64,000 nucleotides of DNA. It comes from Betaproteobacteria bacterium. Lineage in GTDB: Bacteria; Pseudomonadota; Gammaproteobacteria; Burkholderiales; SG8-39. The translations under genes and the position numbers were made by a program. Under the pieces are notes generated by a model. That model saw nothing but the letters and a program-made list of their open reading frames with translations, ran no database searches and was not told where the DNA came from. Where the stretch lies: assembly GCA_016195915.1 (NCBI GenBank), contig JACPYS010000042.1, positions 222,990 through 286,989 of the forward strand, written 5' to 3'. Shown in pieces: positions 63,990-64,000 of the stretch (its first letter is position 1; each line of letters starts with the position of its first letter).

Positions 63990-64000
63990 TGCGCCGGGAC

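Noticed and set aside
1..64000. CRISPR arrays, rRNA, tRNA genes, insertion sequences, integrase and attachment sites
   Set aside because: None was recognised on either strand by eye. The island at 28.3-42.5 kb has no tRNA or clear direct repeats at its edges. A computed tRNA and repeat search would be needed to exclude them fully.

Overview
The window is a high-GC, gene-dense proteobacterial chromosome segment. I infer a betaproteobacterium, probably Burkholderiales-like. The support is two tripartite-tricarboxylate (Bug/TctC-type) receptor loci, Liv-type and Dpp-type ABC operons, tandem PF04392-type binding proteins, a DmdC-like acyl-CoA dehydrogenase and a pyrophosphate-type phosphofructokinase. 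This is composition and gene content only; no rRNA, tRNA, CRISPR array, integrase or insertion sequence was seen.

Layout. 1-13.0 kb: end of a multi-PAS histidine kinase; an operon of an acetyltransferase, a membrane 2Fe-2S adenylate cyclase and a Crp/Fnr regulator; a phosphofructokinase divergent from a diiron ferritin-like protein; a complete Liv-type ABC operon with an attenuator-like terminator after the receptor gene; a deleted TctC-type receptor; a lone LolD-like ATPase. 13.2-20.2 kb: a membrane Ser/Thr kinase with a long coiled coil and a palindrome-bearing promoter; a leftward cluster of pdxH, an APH-fold kinase, a divergent enolase and a 2-hydroxyacid dehydrogenase; a metallo-beta-lactamase-fold gene broken by two frameshifts. 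20.4-28.2 kb: a SWIB protein, a diguanylate cyclase, a PPi-type phosphofructokinase, an MFS transporter, a DMT-transporter stub, argC, htpX (with a sigma-32-like promoter), a glyoxalase-II-like hydrolase and an aspartate dehydrogenase homologue.

28.3-42.5 kb is a composite defence island and the most interesting part. A high-GC outer frame (SNF2 helicase, AAA ATPase, DinD, the 3' part of a type III-like DNA methyltransferase, a nucleotidyltransferase-fold protein, a small protein and the C-terminal half of a Res subunit) encloses a visibly lower-GC core (Schlafen/AlbA_2-like regulator, an unknown gene with its own promoter and palindrome, a Cap4/DUF4297-like nuclease, and a winged-helix middle component of an ABC-three-component system). 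The core ends in a chimeric gene: the first 68 residues of an ABC-three-component ATPase, with its Walker A motif, run in frame into the methyltransferase. Together with the headless Res and several gene scraps, this looks like one defence system recombined into another.

42.5-64 kb: a complete TctCBA operon, a DmdC-like acyl-CoA dehydrogenase, DUF1847 and HDOD genes, a 38-bp tandem repeat, pepN, a lipoprotein lactonase-like hydrolase, a leftward Dpp/Opp operon, a PAS-GGDEF cyclase, an orphan ribbon-helix-helix antitoxin-like gene, an FMN 2-hydroxyacid oxidase, and two tandem paralogous ABC binding-protein genes, the first interrupted by an in-frame amber codon.

The chromosome invests heavily in organic-acid, amino-acid and peptide uptake and in cyclic-nucleotide signalling (one adenylate cyclase, two diguanylate cyclases). 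It also carries at least five visibly decayed genes.
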